6,714 nucleotides of DNA, taken from contig LIUJ01000119.1 in assembly GCA_001462255.1 (NCBI GenBank), positions 1-6,714 of the forward strand, written 5' to 3'. Positions 1-5,772 of the stretch are shown here, one piece after another. Made by a program: the position numbers and the translations under genes. Each line of letters opens with the position of its first letter. Positions within the stretch are counted from its first letter, which is position 1. This DNA is from Fibrobacteria bacterium GUT77 (GTDB taxonomy: Bacteria > Fibrobacterota > Chitinivibrionia > Chitinivibrionales > Chitinispirillaceae). The notes under the pieces were generated by a model, which had not been told where the DNA came from, made no database searches, and worked only from the letters and a program-made list of their open reading frames with translations.

Positions 1-1
1 C

Positions 2-664
2 ATGGCCGAACAGATCGACAAAGAACTCATTTTGGAAATTAAAGAAGACGACCCGGATTGCACCGTCGTCGCCTACATCAACACCACCGCGGAACTCAAA
101 ACCGTCTGCGACGTCTGCGTAACCTCCTCATCGGCGGTCAAAATAGTCAAAAAACTCCCCAACAAAAACATACTCTTCATACCCGACTCAAACCTCGGCA
201 ACTACGTGGCCAAGCAGGTGCCCGAAAAAAACATAAAACTGCTCAAAGGCGGTTGCCCCATCCACATAGCCGTAAGCGCCCGTGACGTGGAAAACGCGAG
301 GATAGCGTTCCCCGACGCGCTACTGTTGGTACACCCGGAATGCACCCCCGACGTAGCGGCGTTAGCCGACTTTGTAGGATCAACGTCGGCGATAATGGAG
401 TACGCCGAAAAATCGGATCACACCGAGTTCATAATCGGCACGGAAATAAGCATAGTAGAGAATTTGCAGTATAAATGCCTTGGACAAAACAAACGCTTCT
501 ACCCGCTGTCAAAAAGGCTGATTTGCCCCAACATGAAAATCACCACGCTAATTGACGCGCTAAGCTGTCTGCGTGGCGACGGTGGAGAAGAAATAGTTCT
601 TGACGACGAAACAATAACCGCGGCGCGCGGGTGCATCAATAAGATGATTGAGCTTGGCGGATGA
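2..664 (+). CDS. nadA: Quinolinate synthase NadA, 3' part (5' end outside window)
   Basis: NadA is a cytoplasmic [4Fe-4S] enzyme that condenses iminoaspartate (from NadB) with dihydroxyacetone phosphate to give quinolinate, the first pyridine precursor in de novo NAD synthesis. The 220 visible residues match the C-terminal two thirds of the usual 300-370 aa protein. Visible motifs are YINTTAELK (25-33), TSSSAVKIV (41-49), PDSNLGNYVA (61-70), GGCPIH with a presumed cluster Cys at 85, HPEC (111-114), VGSTSAI (125-131), GTE (146-148) and CPNM with a presumed cluster Cys at 175. The ATG at base 2 is almost certainly internal: family members carry a CPMA-like motif here, and the C at base 1 fits the last base of a Pro codon. 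The first cluster Cys would then lie just outside the window. The coding strand is C- and A-rich and uses many ATA codons. No nadB or nadC is visible. The gene identity is secure; the missing 5' end is an inference from family length. Confidence 0.95.
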   Translation: MAEQIDKELILEIKEDDPDCTVVAYINTTAELKTVCDVCVTSSSAVKIVKKLPNKNILFIPDSNLGNYVAKQVPEKNIKLLKGGCPIHIAVSARDVENARIAFPDALLLVHPECTPDVAALADFVGSTSAIMEYAEKSDHTEFIIGTEISIVENLQYKCLGQNKRFYPLSKRLICPNMKITTLIDALSCLRGDGGEEIVLDDETITAARGCINKMIELGG

Positions 665-680
665 ACCCTAAGCGAAAAGA

Positions 681-712
681 ACGGTCGTGTTGCGCCACGC
701 GCCACGCCGTTT
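681..712 (+). terminator. Possible terminator after nadA
   Basis: Seventeen bases after the nadA stop, ACGG-t-CGTG (681-689) can pair with CACGCCGT (703-710). This gives an 8-bp GC-rich stem with one bulged T and a 13-nt loop. Only three T's follow before an A-run, so the U-tract is poor. It would separate nadA from the next gene. The pairing is seen directly; termination is inferred. Confidence 0.35.
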
Positions 713-718
713 AAAAAC

Positions 719-747
719 CTGACCTAAAGTTTTAACCTGCTTATATC
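719..747 (+). promoter_or_regulatory. Candidate sigma70-type promoter of the FISUMP gene
   Basis: CTGACC (719-724) lies 17 bp before TATATC (742-747). Each hexamer matches the sigma70 consensus at 4 of 6 positions, so it is weak alone. It uses the same TGAC / 17 bp / TATWT layout as the better promoters of tRNA-Ala, smc and yicC in this window, which raises its credibility. The start of transcription would fall near 754, leaving a leader of about 22 nt. Confidence 0.4.
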
Positions 748-764
748 CGCGTTATATCTTAAAT

Positions 765-770
765 AGGAGG
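765..770 (+). promoter_or_regulatory. Strong Shine-Dalgarno for the FISUMP gene
   Basis: A full AGGAGG is followed by five T's and then ATG at 776. This fixes the start codon and is the clearest ribosome binding site in the window. It suggests efficient translation. Confidence 0.85.
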
Positions 771-775
771 TTTTT

Positions 776-1564
776 ATGAATGTCCGTATCAAAAGATTTT
801 TGAGAGGGTTGTTAGCGGCGTTTTCTATCGCCGGAGGGGCGTTGTTGTTCGGGTGCGGGGACGATAATGGGGCCGGAAGCAATAGCGGAGGTGTTCCTGC
901 GGACGGTTTTGGGCCTTCTATTACGTATGGCGGTAAAACATACGCTACAGTTGTGATAGGCGGAAAGACTTGGATGGCAGAAAATTTGAATTATGAGACG
1001 TCAAGCGGATCATGGTGTTATGAGGATAGTCCGGATAGTTGCGACAAGTACGGGCGGTTGTACGATTGGGCTACGGCAATGGGTTTAAATTCATCATACA
1101 ACAATGAAAAGTGGGGGGGTAGCGATGTTAAACATAAAGGGATATGCCCGGACGGATGGCATTTATCGTCTTTGGCGGAATGGGATCATTTGGCGAAGTC
1201 GGTCGGCGGTGAAAAAGCTGTAGGTTATTCTGCGGTTACTCCGAATGATGTCTATTGGAAGTATGTGGGTAAGAAGCTAAAATCAACAGATGGTTGGGAC
1301 GGTATTTTGGGTAGGGATGATGGTTCCGGTAACGGAACCGATGATTACGGATTTGCGGCGTTGGGGGGAGGACAGTATGACAACAAATATGGCTATTCTC
1401 TCAGTGGTAATTTCGGTACTTGGTGGACGACCACCGAATCTAAAGACCAACGTGACGCTGGTCGAGCGGCTTATACTACAATATTGAGTTGTTGCGATGA
1501 GGAATTGCTTCAATATCCGCCGCTCAAAACAATCGGATTTTCAGTTCGTTGTGTAAAGAACTGA
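776..1564 (+). CDS. FISUMP-domain lipoprotein (Fibrobacter major paralogous domain)
   Basis: This is a complete 262-aa exported protein of unknown function. The N-terminus has basic residues (R4, K6, R7, R10), a hydrophobic stretch at 11-26 and a lipobox-like LFGC with Cys27. This predicts lipidation and membrane anchoring, although Phe at -2 is not typical. A Gly/Asn/Ser linker (about 28-46) leads into the FISUMP domain. Its hallmarks are YATVVIGGKTWMAENLNY (56-73), YGRLYDWATAMG (92-103), GICPDGWHLSSLAEWDHL (122-139), LKSTDGW (168-174), DDYGFAALGGGQY (189-201), GTWWTTTES (214-222) and C-terminal GFSVRCVKN (254-262). Cysteines at 81, 89, 124, 239, 240 and 259 could form disulfides after export. 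FISUMP proteins form large paralogous families in Fibrobacter; their biochemical role is unknown to me. The gene stands alone with its own strong ribosome site. Its coding strand is G/T-rich, unlike nadA, with G-runs at 1113-1119 and 1363-1368. Family assignment is confident; location is inferred. Confidence 0.93.
   Translation: MNVRIKRFLRGLLAAFSIAGGALLFGCGDDNGAGSNSGGVPADGFGPSITYGGKTYATVVIGGKTWMAENLNYETSSGSWCYEDSPDSCDKYGRLYDWATAMGLNSSYNNEKWGGSDVKHKGICPDGWHLSSLAEWDHLAKSVGGEKAVGYSAVTPNDVYWKYVGKKLKSTDGWDGILGRDDGSGNGTDDYGFAALGGGQYDNKYGYSLSGNFGTWWTTTESKDQRDAGRAAYTTILSCCDEELLQYPPLKTIGFSVRCVKN
1322..1339 (+). repeat. Perfect inverted repeat inside the FISUMP gene
   Basis: GGTTCCG and CGGAACC pair perfectly around a GTAA tetraloop. 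The bases encode GSGNGT in a Gly/Asp-rich loop of the protein. The structure is seen directly; any function is unknown and it may be a by-product of the codons. Confidence 0.5.
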
Positions 1565-1593
1565 CGATTGATTTTGGAATTTTTGCGTTGTGT

Positions 1594-1609
1594 GGGGGGA
1601 TTAGGGGGG
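1594..1609 (+). repeat. Two G6 tracts 30 bases after the FISUMP stop
   Basis: GGGGGG-ATTA-GGGGGG forms a short direct repeat in the otherwise AT-rich spacer (1565-1674) between the FISUMP gene and the tRNA promoter. It could form a two-layer G-quadruplex or be a slippage product. I saw no hairpin terminator for the FISUMP gene in this spacer. Confidence 0.6.
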
Positions 1610-1613
1610 ATAT

Positions 1614-1630
1614 TTTACGAGGCTGTGGCG
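1614..1630 (+). repeat. Left arm of imperfect inverted repeat around tRNA-Ala
   Basis: TTTACGAGGCTGTGGCG matches the reverse complement of 1823-1839 at 15 of 17 positions. As RNA, one mismatch becomes a G-U pair and the other is G-A. The arm sits 50 nt after the FISUMP stop and upstream of the tRNA promoter, so only a transcript reading through from the FISUMP gene would contain both arms. Confidence 0.5.
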
Positions 1631-1674
1631 TTAAATAAGTAAATCAGAAATCTATAAATATTATAAAAAAATTA
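1631..1674 (+). promoter_or_regulatory. AT-rich UP-element-like region before the tRNA promoter
   Basis: This stretch is almost entirely A and T, including A7 at 1665-1671, and directly precedes the -35. Such AT-rich tracts commonly bind the RNA polymerase alpha C-terminal domain at stable-RNA promoters. The composition is seen; the function is inferred. Confidence 0.4.
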
Positions 1675-1708
1675 TTGACATACTCCGCGCCATGTATTAT
1701 TTTATAAT
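1675..1708 (+). promoter_or_regulatory. Promoter of tRNA-Ala
   Basis: A perfect TTGACA (1675-1680) is followed 17 bp later by TATTTT (1698-1703), which overlaps a perfect TATAAT (1703-1708). TATAAT lies 22 bp from the -35, too far for standard spacing, so TATTTT is the likelier -10. That puts the start near 1710 and a leader of about 26 nt before the mature tRNA. Confidence 0.75.
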
Positions 1709-1735
1709 ATCGGTTTCGGTAGCGCGATACTTTTT

Positions 1736-1808
1736 GGGGTAGTAGCTCAGTTGGGAGAGCATCAGGCTGGCAGTCTGAGGGTCAGGGGTTCGAACCCCCT
1801 CTACTCCA
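1736..1808 (+). tRNA. tRNA-Ala, anticodon GGC
   Basis: All arms of the cloverleaf can be drawn. The acceptor stem GGGGTAG (1736-1742) pairs with CTACTCC (1801-1807). The D stem is GCTC/GAGC (1745-1748, 1757-1760) with loop AGTTGGGA. The anticodon stem is TCAGG/TCTGA (one G-U pair) around loop CTGGCAG, with anticodon GGC at 1769-1771. The variable loop is GGGTC, and the T stem AGGGG/CCCCT encloses TTCGAAC. G3 pairs with U70 in the acceptor stem, the classic alanine identity element for alanyl-tRNA synthetase, and A73 is the discriminator. It reads GCC directly and may read GCU by wobble. The 3' CCA is not encoded and must be added by the CCA-adding enzyme. The gene stands alone with its own promoter and converges on smc. 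Confidence 0.97.
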
Positions 1809-1822
1809 TTTTCACATTACCG

Positions 1823-1839
1823 CGACACGGCCTCGTAAA
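1823..1839 (-). repeat. Right arm of imperfect inverted repeat around tRNA-Ala
   Basis: Read on the minus strand this is TTTACGAGGCCGTGTCG, the partner of 1614-1630. It begins 15 nt after the tRNA 3' end. The two arms enclose a 192-bp segment containing the tRNA and its promoter. Confidence 0.5.
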
Positions 1840-1881
1840 CCATGCGTAACCCCTTGATTTTTAACAGATTAGTGTTATAGC

Positions 1882-1912
1882 GTTAACGCCGAGTTTCGTC
1901 CGGCGAATTAAC
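1882..1912. terminator. Bulged hairpin in the tRNA/smc convergent gap
   Basis: GTTAACGCCG (1882-1891) pairs with CGGCG-aa-TTAAC (1901-1912), giving ten base pairs with a 2-nt bulge and a 9-nt loop. It lies between the convergent tRNA and smc genes and could stop transcription from either side. Neither strand has a U-tract after it, so it does not fit the standard intrinsic terminator. It also overlaps a perfect 10-bp palindrome, GCGTTAACGC (1880-1889). Confidence 0.35.
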
Positions 1913-1931
1913 GGGGTTGGGTTAACCCCGT
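1911..1931 (-). terminator. Perfect 8-bp hairpin touching the smc stop codon
   Basis: ACGGGGTT (1911-1918) and AACCCCGT (1924-1931) pair perfectly around a 5-nt loop. The last base of the smc stop codon is part of the stem. It is a plausible end-of-transcript structure for smc, but no T-run follows on the smc strand. It shares bases 1911-1912 with the neighbouring hairpin, so the two compete slightly. Confidence 0.45.
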
Positions 1932-4900
1932 CACGCCGCTTTAAGCGCCCCGCCCGCCTCCTCAAACTTCACCGACACTATGGTGGACACTCCGGACTCC
2001 TGCTGCGTCACGCCGTAGAGGAGGTCGGCCGCCTCCATCGTCTTCTTGTTGTGGGTTATCACTATGAACTGCGTCTTCTCGGCGAACTTTCCGAGCACCT
2101 TGACGAAACGGGCGACGTTGGCCTCGTCAAGCGGCGCGTCCAACTCGTCTAAGATACAGTACGCCGACGGCTTGACCAAATAGAGCGCGAAGAGCAACGA
2201 TATGGCCGTGAGCGCCCGCTCGCCGCCGGAAAGCAACTGCACGCCGCGCATCTTCTTACCGGCGGGACGCGCGTTTATGTGGATGTCGGCCTCCAACGGG
2301 TCCACCCCCTCCTCAAGCGATATGCTCGCCTCACCGCCCTCAAAGAGCGTCGTGAACATCTCCGTGAAATTCCTCTGCACCTGCTCAAACGTGGCGATAA
2401 ACTGCGCCCTCGCCTCCTTGTCCAACTTCGATATCGCCCTCTCTAATTCGTCAACCGCGCCCTGCAAATCGTCGCGTTGCGCCGTGAGAACCTTTAGACG
2501 CTCGCTCTCCGTTTCAAAATCGTCCAACGCGGCCATGTTCACCTGGCCTACGTGCTTTAGCCGCTCCCTATACATGGCAATGTCGCGCAACACCGCCTCG
2601 TCGTCCTCCTCTATAGACTCAAGCCCCGACCGATCCAAACCCTCCAAGTCGAGTTCGTAAGACTCCCACATCCTCTCGCGGAGGCGGCGGCGCTCCTGCT
2701 CGTCGCGCTCCTGCTTCAACTCGCCGTCGTGGATAGACTCGCCGACCGAGGCCAGCTCGCCGCTTACGGACTTCATCTCATTGCGCAAATCGTTGATCTC
2801 CGCCAAGCGGCCGTTGTGATCTTCGCGGATAACGTCCCGCGCCGCCTCAAGACCGGCGCGCCTCTCCCGCGCCGCCTCAAGCTCGGCGGCCATCCGCGAC
2901 ACGCCCTCCTCCAAACCGGATATCTCCGACAAACACTTTTCGCGCTCCTCAATCTTCAAAAGTTTACGTTGACCGAACTGCTCGATATTTTCCGCCAACC
3001 TCTCTATGTCGCGCTTGTCGTTGCCTATCCTGTTCGTTAAGCCGTGCACCTCAAGCTCCACATTCTTTAGGTGGTCGGCAAGCGCCGCGCGTTCCTCCTC
3101 CATAACGCGAACGCCGTCGCGGGCGGTCGAAAGTTGCCCGGCAAGCTCCGCGCGCCGCGTCTCCATAACCTCAACCTCCGCCTCCATCCCGGCAATCGAC
3201 TCCGTGAGTTCCGCGATTTTCGCCGCGAGCGCCTCAATCTCCGGCGCTATAGCCTGCGTGCGCACGGCTATCCCCTGCATCTCGTTCTCGTAGTGGCGAA
3301 TCGTCGTCTGTTGTTCCTGTTGCAGGCGCTGACCGCCGTTTAGCTTCTCGTTTACGTCTATCAGCTCCGCCTTTGCCCCGTCGCGGGCGATTACGCAAAT
3401 GTCCTTCTCGGTGAGTATCGCCGCCAAATCCGTTTCCGCGCCGCCTATCTCCGCCGAAAGCCTCTCTATCTGTTGCTTGCGTTGGAGAATACCCGCCGAC
3501 TCCTTCTTAGACTCCCCGGCGGCCACGCTACCGTCGCCGTAGCATATCACCCCGTCGACGAGGGAGGCGGCGGCGCACTCCGCGCCCATCTTCTGCACCG
3601 CGCCTACGGCTGAGGCATAGTCGGCGGCAATGGCGAACCGGCCAAACAAACGGTCGGCAAGAACGGCGTAGTCGGCGTGAGTGACCTTTATCAGCGACCT
3701 CACGTCCCGTAGCCCGGCAAACGCCCTGCTCGCGTGGAGGTTCGCGGCCTGCCGGTGCAAACGCTCAAGCGACACCACCCGCGCCGCCCCGGCCCTCTCG
3801 CGACGCAAAAACTCCACAGCCGCCTCCATCTCGGCGTCGGTGCCAAAGACGACGGTCTGCACCACGCCGCCGGCAAGCTTTTCCACAAGCGGCAACAAAG
3901 CGTCGTCGGAGACGCTTATCAAGTCGGCGACGATTCCACGCAACCCCGGCAAACGCGCCGTCAATAACGCCTTTACCCCTAACTCGTAACCCTCAAACGC
4001 CGCGTCGAGCCCCTCTAAAAACTTGAGTTGCGACTTGTTTGACGATATTTGCGCCTCCAAACGCTTTTCCTTCTCCACCAACCCGCCGTAGCGCTCCTCT
4101 TCCGCCTCTATGCGTCCTACAAGCGTCGCGCGGGCGTCCATTAGGCCGCTGTTCGCGGAGTTGACCTCTTCCAACTGCCTACGGCACGCGTCCGCCGCGT
4201 CCTCGTACTCCTCATAGCGGGATTCGAGGCTTGCTATCTCACGCTCGTTGCGGCTCTTGCCGTCGAGGGCGGCGTTTAGCGCCCCGTTTGCTACGCTCTG
4301 CCGGTTTTTCGCCTCCCCGAGGCTGTTTATCAATTCTATCTGACTATGCCCGATTTCGTCCGCCTCGCGCCGCTTGGCGCTTAAACGGGCATCGAACGCG
4401 GAGAGTTCCGCGCCGGCGCCCGCCGCCCGCTCCGAACTCTCGCGCAAGAGCGACTCGCGCTCCACCACGCTCTTCTCAATCTGCGTCTTCAGCAAAGAGG
4501 CCTCTTCCGTCTCCCGGTCGAGTTGGGCGGCCTCCCCGTCGAGCCGCGCGGCGGCGGCTTTCAGGTTGCCCGCCCGCTCCGCCGCCACCGACAGGTCGCG
4601 GTCTATCGCGGCGATCCCCTCCCCGGCCTCCGCGACCCCGCGCGAGGCGGCGACGAGTTCGTTCTCCTTCTCAAGCGCGTCGAGTTGCATCTTCTCCACG
4701 CGCGACTCCGCCGACGCGACGGACGCCTTTAGCAACTCCCGACGCGACCGCGCCCCCTCAAGCGCCGCGCCGCGCTCCAAAATCGCCGCCGTCAACGCCT
4801 CGTAGCGCCTACACTCAAAAGCGGTCTCAACCGCTTTCAACGCGTCGTAATACTCCTTGTAACGCTTGGCCTTCTCCACGTGGCGCGCCAGCATCCGCAC

Positions 4901-5503
4901 TTGGCGGTCGGTCTCCTCCACGCGGTCGTTTATCCGCAAAAGGTCTTGGCGCGTCTTGTCGAGCTTGGCGCGGCTCTCGCGGCGCGCGTGCTTGTACTTA
5001 CCTACGCCGGCCGCCTCCTCAAACAAAAGCCGACGCTCCTCCGCCTTGTCGGAGAGTATCCGCTCTATCATCTTGTTTTCTATAGTAGTATAGGCGCTGC
5101 TCCCCACCCCGGTATCAAGGAATATGTTTTGGATGTCCCGCAGGCGGCAGGGTACCTTGTTTAGCCGGTACTCGCTCTCCCCGCTACGGTAGATCCGCCG
5201 CGTTATGGCCACCTCCGAGTATTCAACCGGCAAAATCCCCTTGTTGTTCTCAATGAGGAGCGTAACCTCCGCCATATTGAGCGGGGAACGCTTCTGCGTA
5301 CCGGAGAAAATCACCTCCTGCATATTGGCGCTACGCAATATGGAGGCCTTTTGCTCCCCAAAAACCCAGCGGATGGCGTCCACGACGTTGCTCTTGCCGC
5401 ACCCGTTGGGCCCGATGACGGCGGTCATGCCCGAACCGAAGTCCAATTCAGTCTTGTCGGCGAACGATTTGAAGCCGAAGATGGAAAGTTTCTTTAGAAT
5501 CAT
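1931..5503 (-). CDS. smc: Chromosome segregation/condensin ATPase SMC
   Basis: SMC is the cytoplasmic ATPase of the bacterial condensin. It dimerises and, with ScpA and ScpB, extrudes and organises DNA loops for segregation. At 1190 aa it is full length. The N-terminal head has MILKKLSIFGFKSFADKTEL (1-20), Walker A GPNGCGKSN (31-39), Q-loop GEQ (49-51) and YRSGESEYRLN (105-115) through FEEAAGVGKYK (161-171). Coiled coil runs from about 172 to 500. The hinge spans about 505-665 (LRGIVADLISV at 521-531). A second coiled coil runs from about 667 to 1045. The C-terminal head has signature LSGGERAL (1091-1098), Walker B CILDELDAPLD (1116-1126) with catalytic Glu1120, and the switch His in VITHNK (His1151). 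The start matches the family N-terminus; AAGGGG at 5511-5516 is a reasonable ribosome site. The hinge glycine motif looks degenerate (YGDGSVAAGE, 655-664). scpA and scpB are not in the window. The gene appears monocistronic, with a divergent promoter and convergent hairpins. Confidence 0.98.
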   Translation of the reverse strand: MILKKLSIFGFKSFADKTELDFGSGMTAVIGPNGCGKSNVVDAIRWVFGEQKASILRSANMQEVIFSGTQKRSPLNMAEVTLLIENNKGILPVEYSEVAITRRIYRSGESEYRLNKVPCRLRDIQNIFLDTGVGSSAYTTIENKMIERILSDKAEERRLLFEEAAGVGKYKHARRESRAKLDKTRQDLLRINDRVEETDRQVRMLARHVEKAKRYKEYYDALKAVETAFECRRYEALTAAILERGAALEGARSRRELLKASVASAESRVEKMQLDALEKENELVAASRGVAEAGEGIAAIDRDLSVAAERAGNLKAAAARLDGEAAQLDRETEEASLLKTQIEKSVVERESLLRESSERAAGAGAELSAFDARLSAKRREADEIGHSQIELINSLGEAKNRQSVANGALNAALDGKSRNEREIASLESRYEEYEDAADACRRQLEEVNSANSGLMDARATLVGRIEAEEERYGGLVEKEKRLEAQISSNKSQLKFLEGLDAAFEGYELGVKALLTARLPGLRGIVADLISVSDDALLPLVEKLAGGVVQTVVFGTDAEMEAAVEFLRRERAGAARVVSLERLHRQAANLHASRAFAGLRDVRSLIKVTHADYAVLADRLFGRFAIAADYASAVGAVQKMGAECAAASLVDGVICYGDGSVAAGESKKESAGILQRKQQIERLSAEIGGAETDLAAILTEKDICVIARDGAKAELIDVNEKLNGGQRLQQEQQTTIRHYENEMQGIAVRTQAIAPEIEALAAKIAELTESIAGMEAEVEVMETRRAELAGQLSTARDGVRVMEEERAALADHLKNVELEVHGLTNRIGNDKRDIERLAENIEQFGQRKLLKIEEREKCLSEISGLEEGVSRMAAELEAARERRAGLEAARDVIREDHNGRLAEINDLRNEMKSVSGELASVGESIHDGELKQERDEQERRRLRERMWESYELDLEGLDRSGLESIEEDDEAVLRDIAMYRERLKHVGQVNMAALDDFETESERLKVLTAQRDDLQGAVDELERAISKLDKEARAQFIATFEQVQRNFTEMFTTLFEGGEASISLEEGVDPLEADIHINARPAGKKMRGVQLLSGGERALTAISLLFALYLVKPSAYCILDELDAPLDEANVARFVKVLGKFAEKTQFIVITHNKKTMEAADLLYGVTQQESGVSTIVSVKFEEAGGALKAA

Positions 5504-5510
5504 TTTTTAT

Positions 5511-5516
5511 CCCCTT
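5511..5516 (-). promoter_or_regulatory. Ribosome binding site of smc
   Basis: On the minus strand AAGGGG lies 7 nt before the ATG at 5503-5501. It is purine-rich but weaker than the AGGAGG of the FISUMP gene, and it supports this start codon. Confidence 0.55.
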
Positions 5517-5555
5517 TTTGTCCGAAAATACAACGTATAGGCTAACGTATCTTAT

Positions 5556-5584
5556 AAAATACTATATGTTGGGGCACAGGTCAA
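5556..5584 (-). promoter_or_regulatory. Promoter of smc
   Basis: Read on the minus strand, TTGACC (5584-5579) is followed 17 bp later by TATTTT (5561-5556), which runs straight into ATAAG. Transcription would start near 5549, giving a leader of about 46 nt. An AT-rich block at 5585-5604, with T and A runs, lies just upstream and resembles an UP element. The TATTTTATAA core is the same as in the tRNA-Ala promoter. Confidence 0.65.
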
Positions 5585-5668
5585 GATAAAAATGAATTTT
5601 TTATTGCCGACCCACTTACGCTCCCGTCGTCGTATTCAAAGGCGTCTTTGTCTATAAACGATATAAAT

Positions 5669-5697
5669 TTGACATTTCAACCGCCATGATGTATATT
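5669..5697 (+). promoter_or_regulatory. Promoter of yicC
   Basis: A perfect TTGACA (5669-5674) lies exactly 17 bp before TATATT (5692-5697), which matches 5 of 6 consensus bases. This is the best standard promoter in the window. Transcription would start near 5704, leaving a leader of about 70 nt before the ATG at 5773. It diverges from the smc promoter; bases 5605-5650 between them show no clear operator or other signal. Confidence 0.75.
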
Positions 5698-5772
5698 TAG
5701 TAAAATATTCGACTGAATTATTTGCGGTCTCCGGTTACGCTCAAAATCCCAAAAGAAAGAAGCAGCGACGCC

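Noticed and set aside
2..4. ATG at base 2 as the true start of nadA
   Set aside because: The protein would lack the N-terminal third and the first cluster cysteine; the window simply begins inside the gene.
1283..1513. Antisense and alternate-frame ORFs inside the FISUMP gene
   Set aside because: They have no ribosome site and no recognisable motifs, and they overlap a clear domain-bearing gene.
1703..1708. Perfect TATAAT as the tRNA -10
   Set aside because: It lies 22 bp from TTGACA and no good -35 is found 16-18 bp upstream of it. The overlapping TATTTT at 17 bp is preferred, though both could contribute.
4231..5085. Open frame of 284 codons on the + strand, antisense to smc
   Set aside because: The predicted product is dominated by Arg, Pro, Ser and Ala, as expected from reading GC-rich coiled-coil codons backwards. 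No family motif is visible, and smc on the other strand is unambiguous. Other + strand frames across 2202-5540 were rejected for the same reason.
5722..5772. TTG start at 5722 adding 17 residues to YicC
   Set aside because: The added residues do not resemble the family, there is no Shine-Dalgarno before the TTG, and ATG 5773 gives the standard N-terminus.
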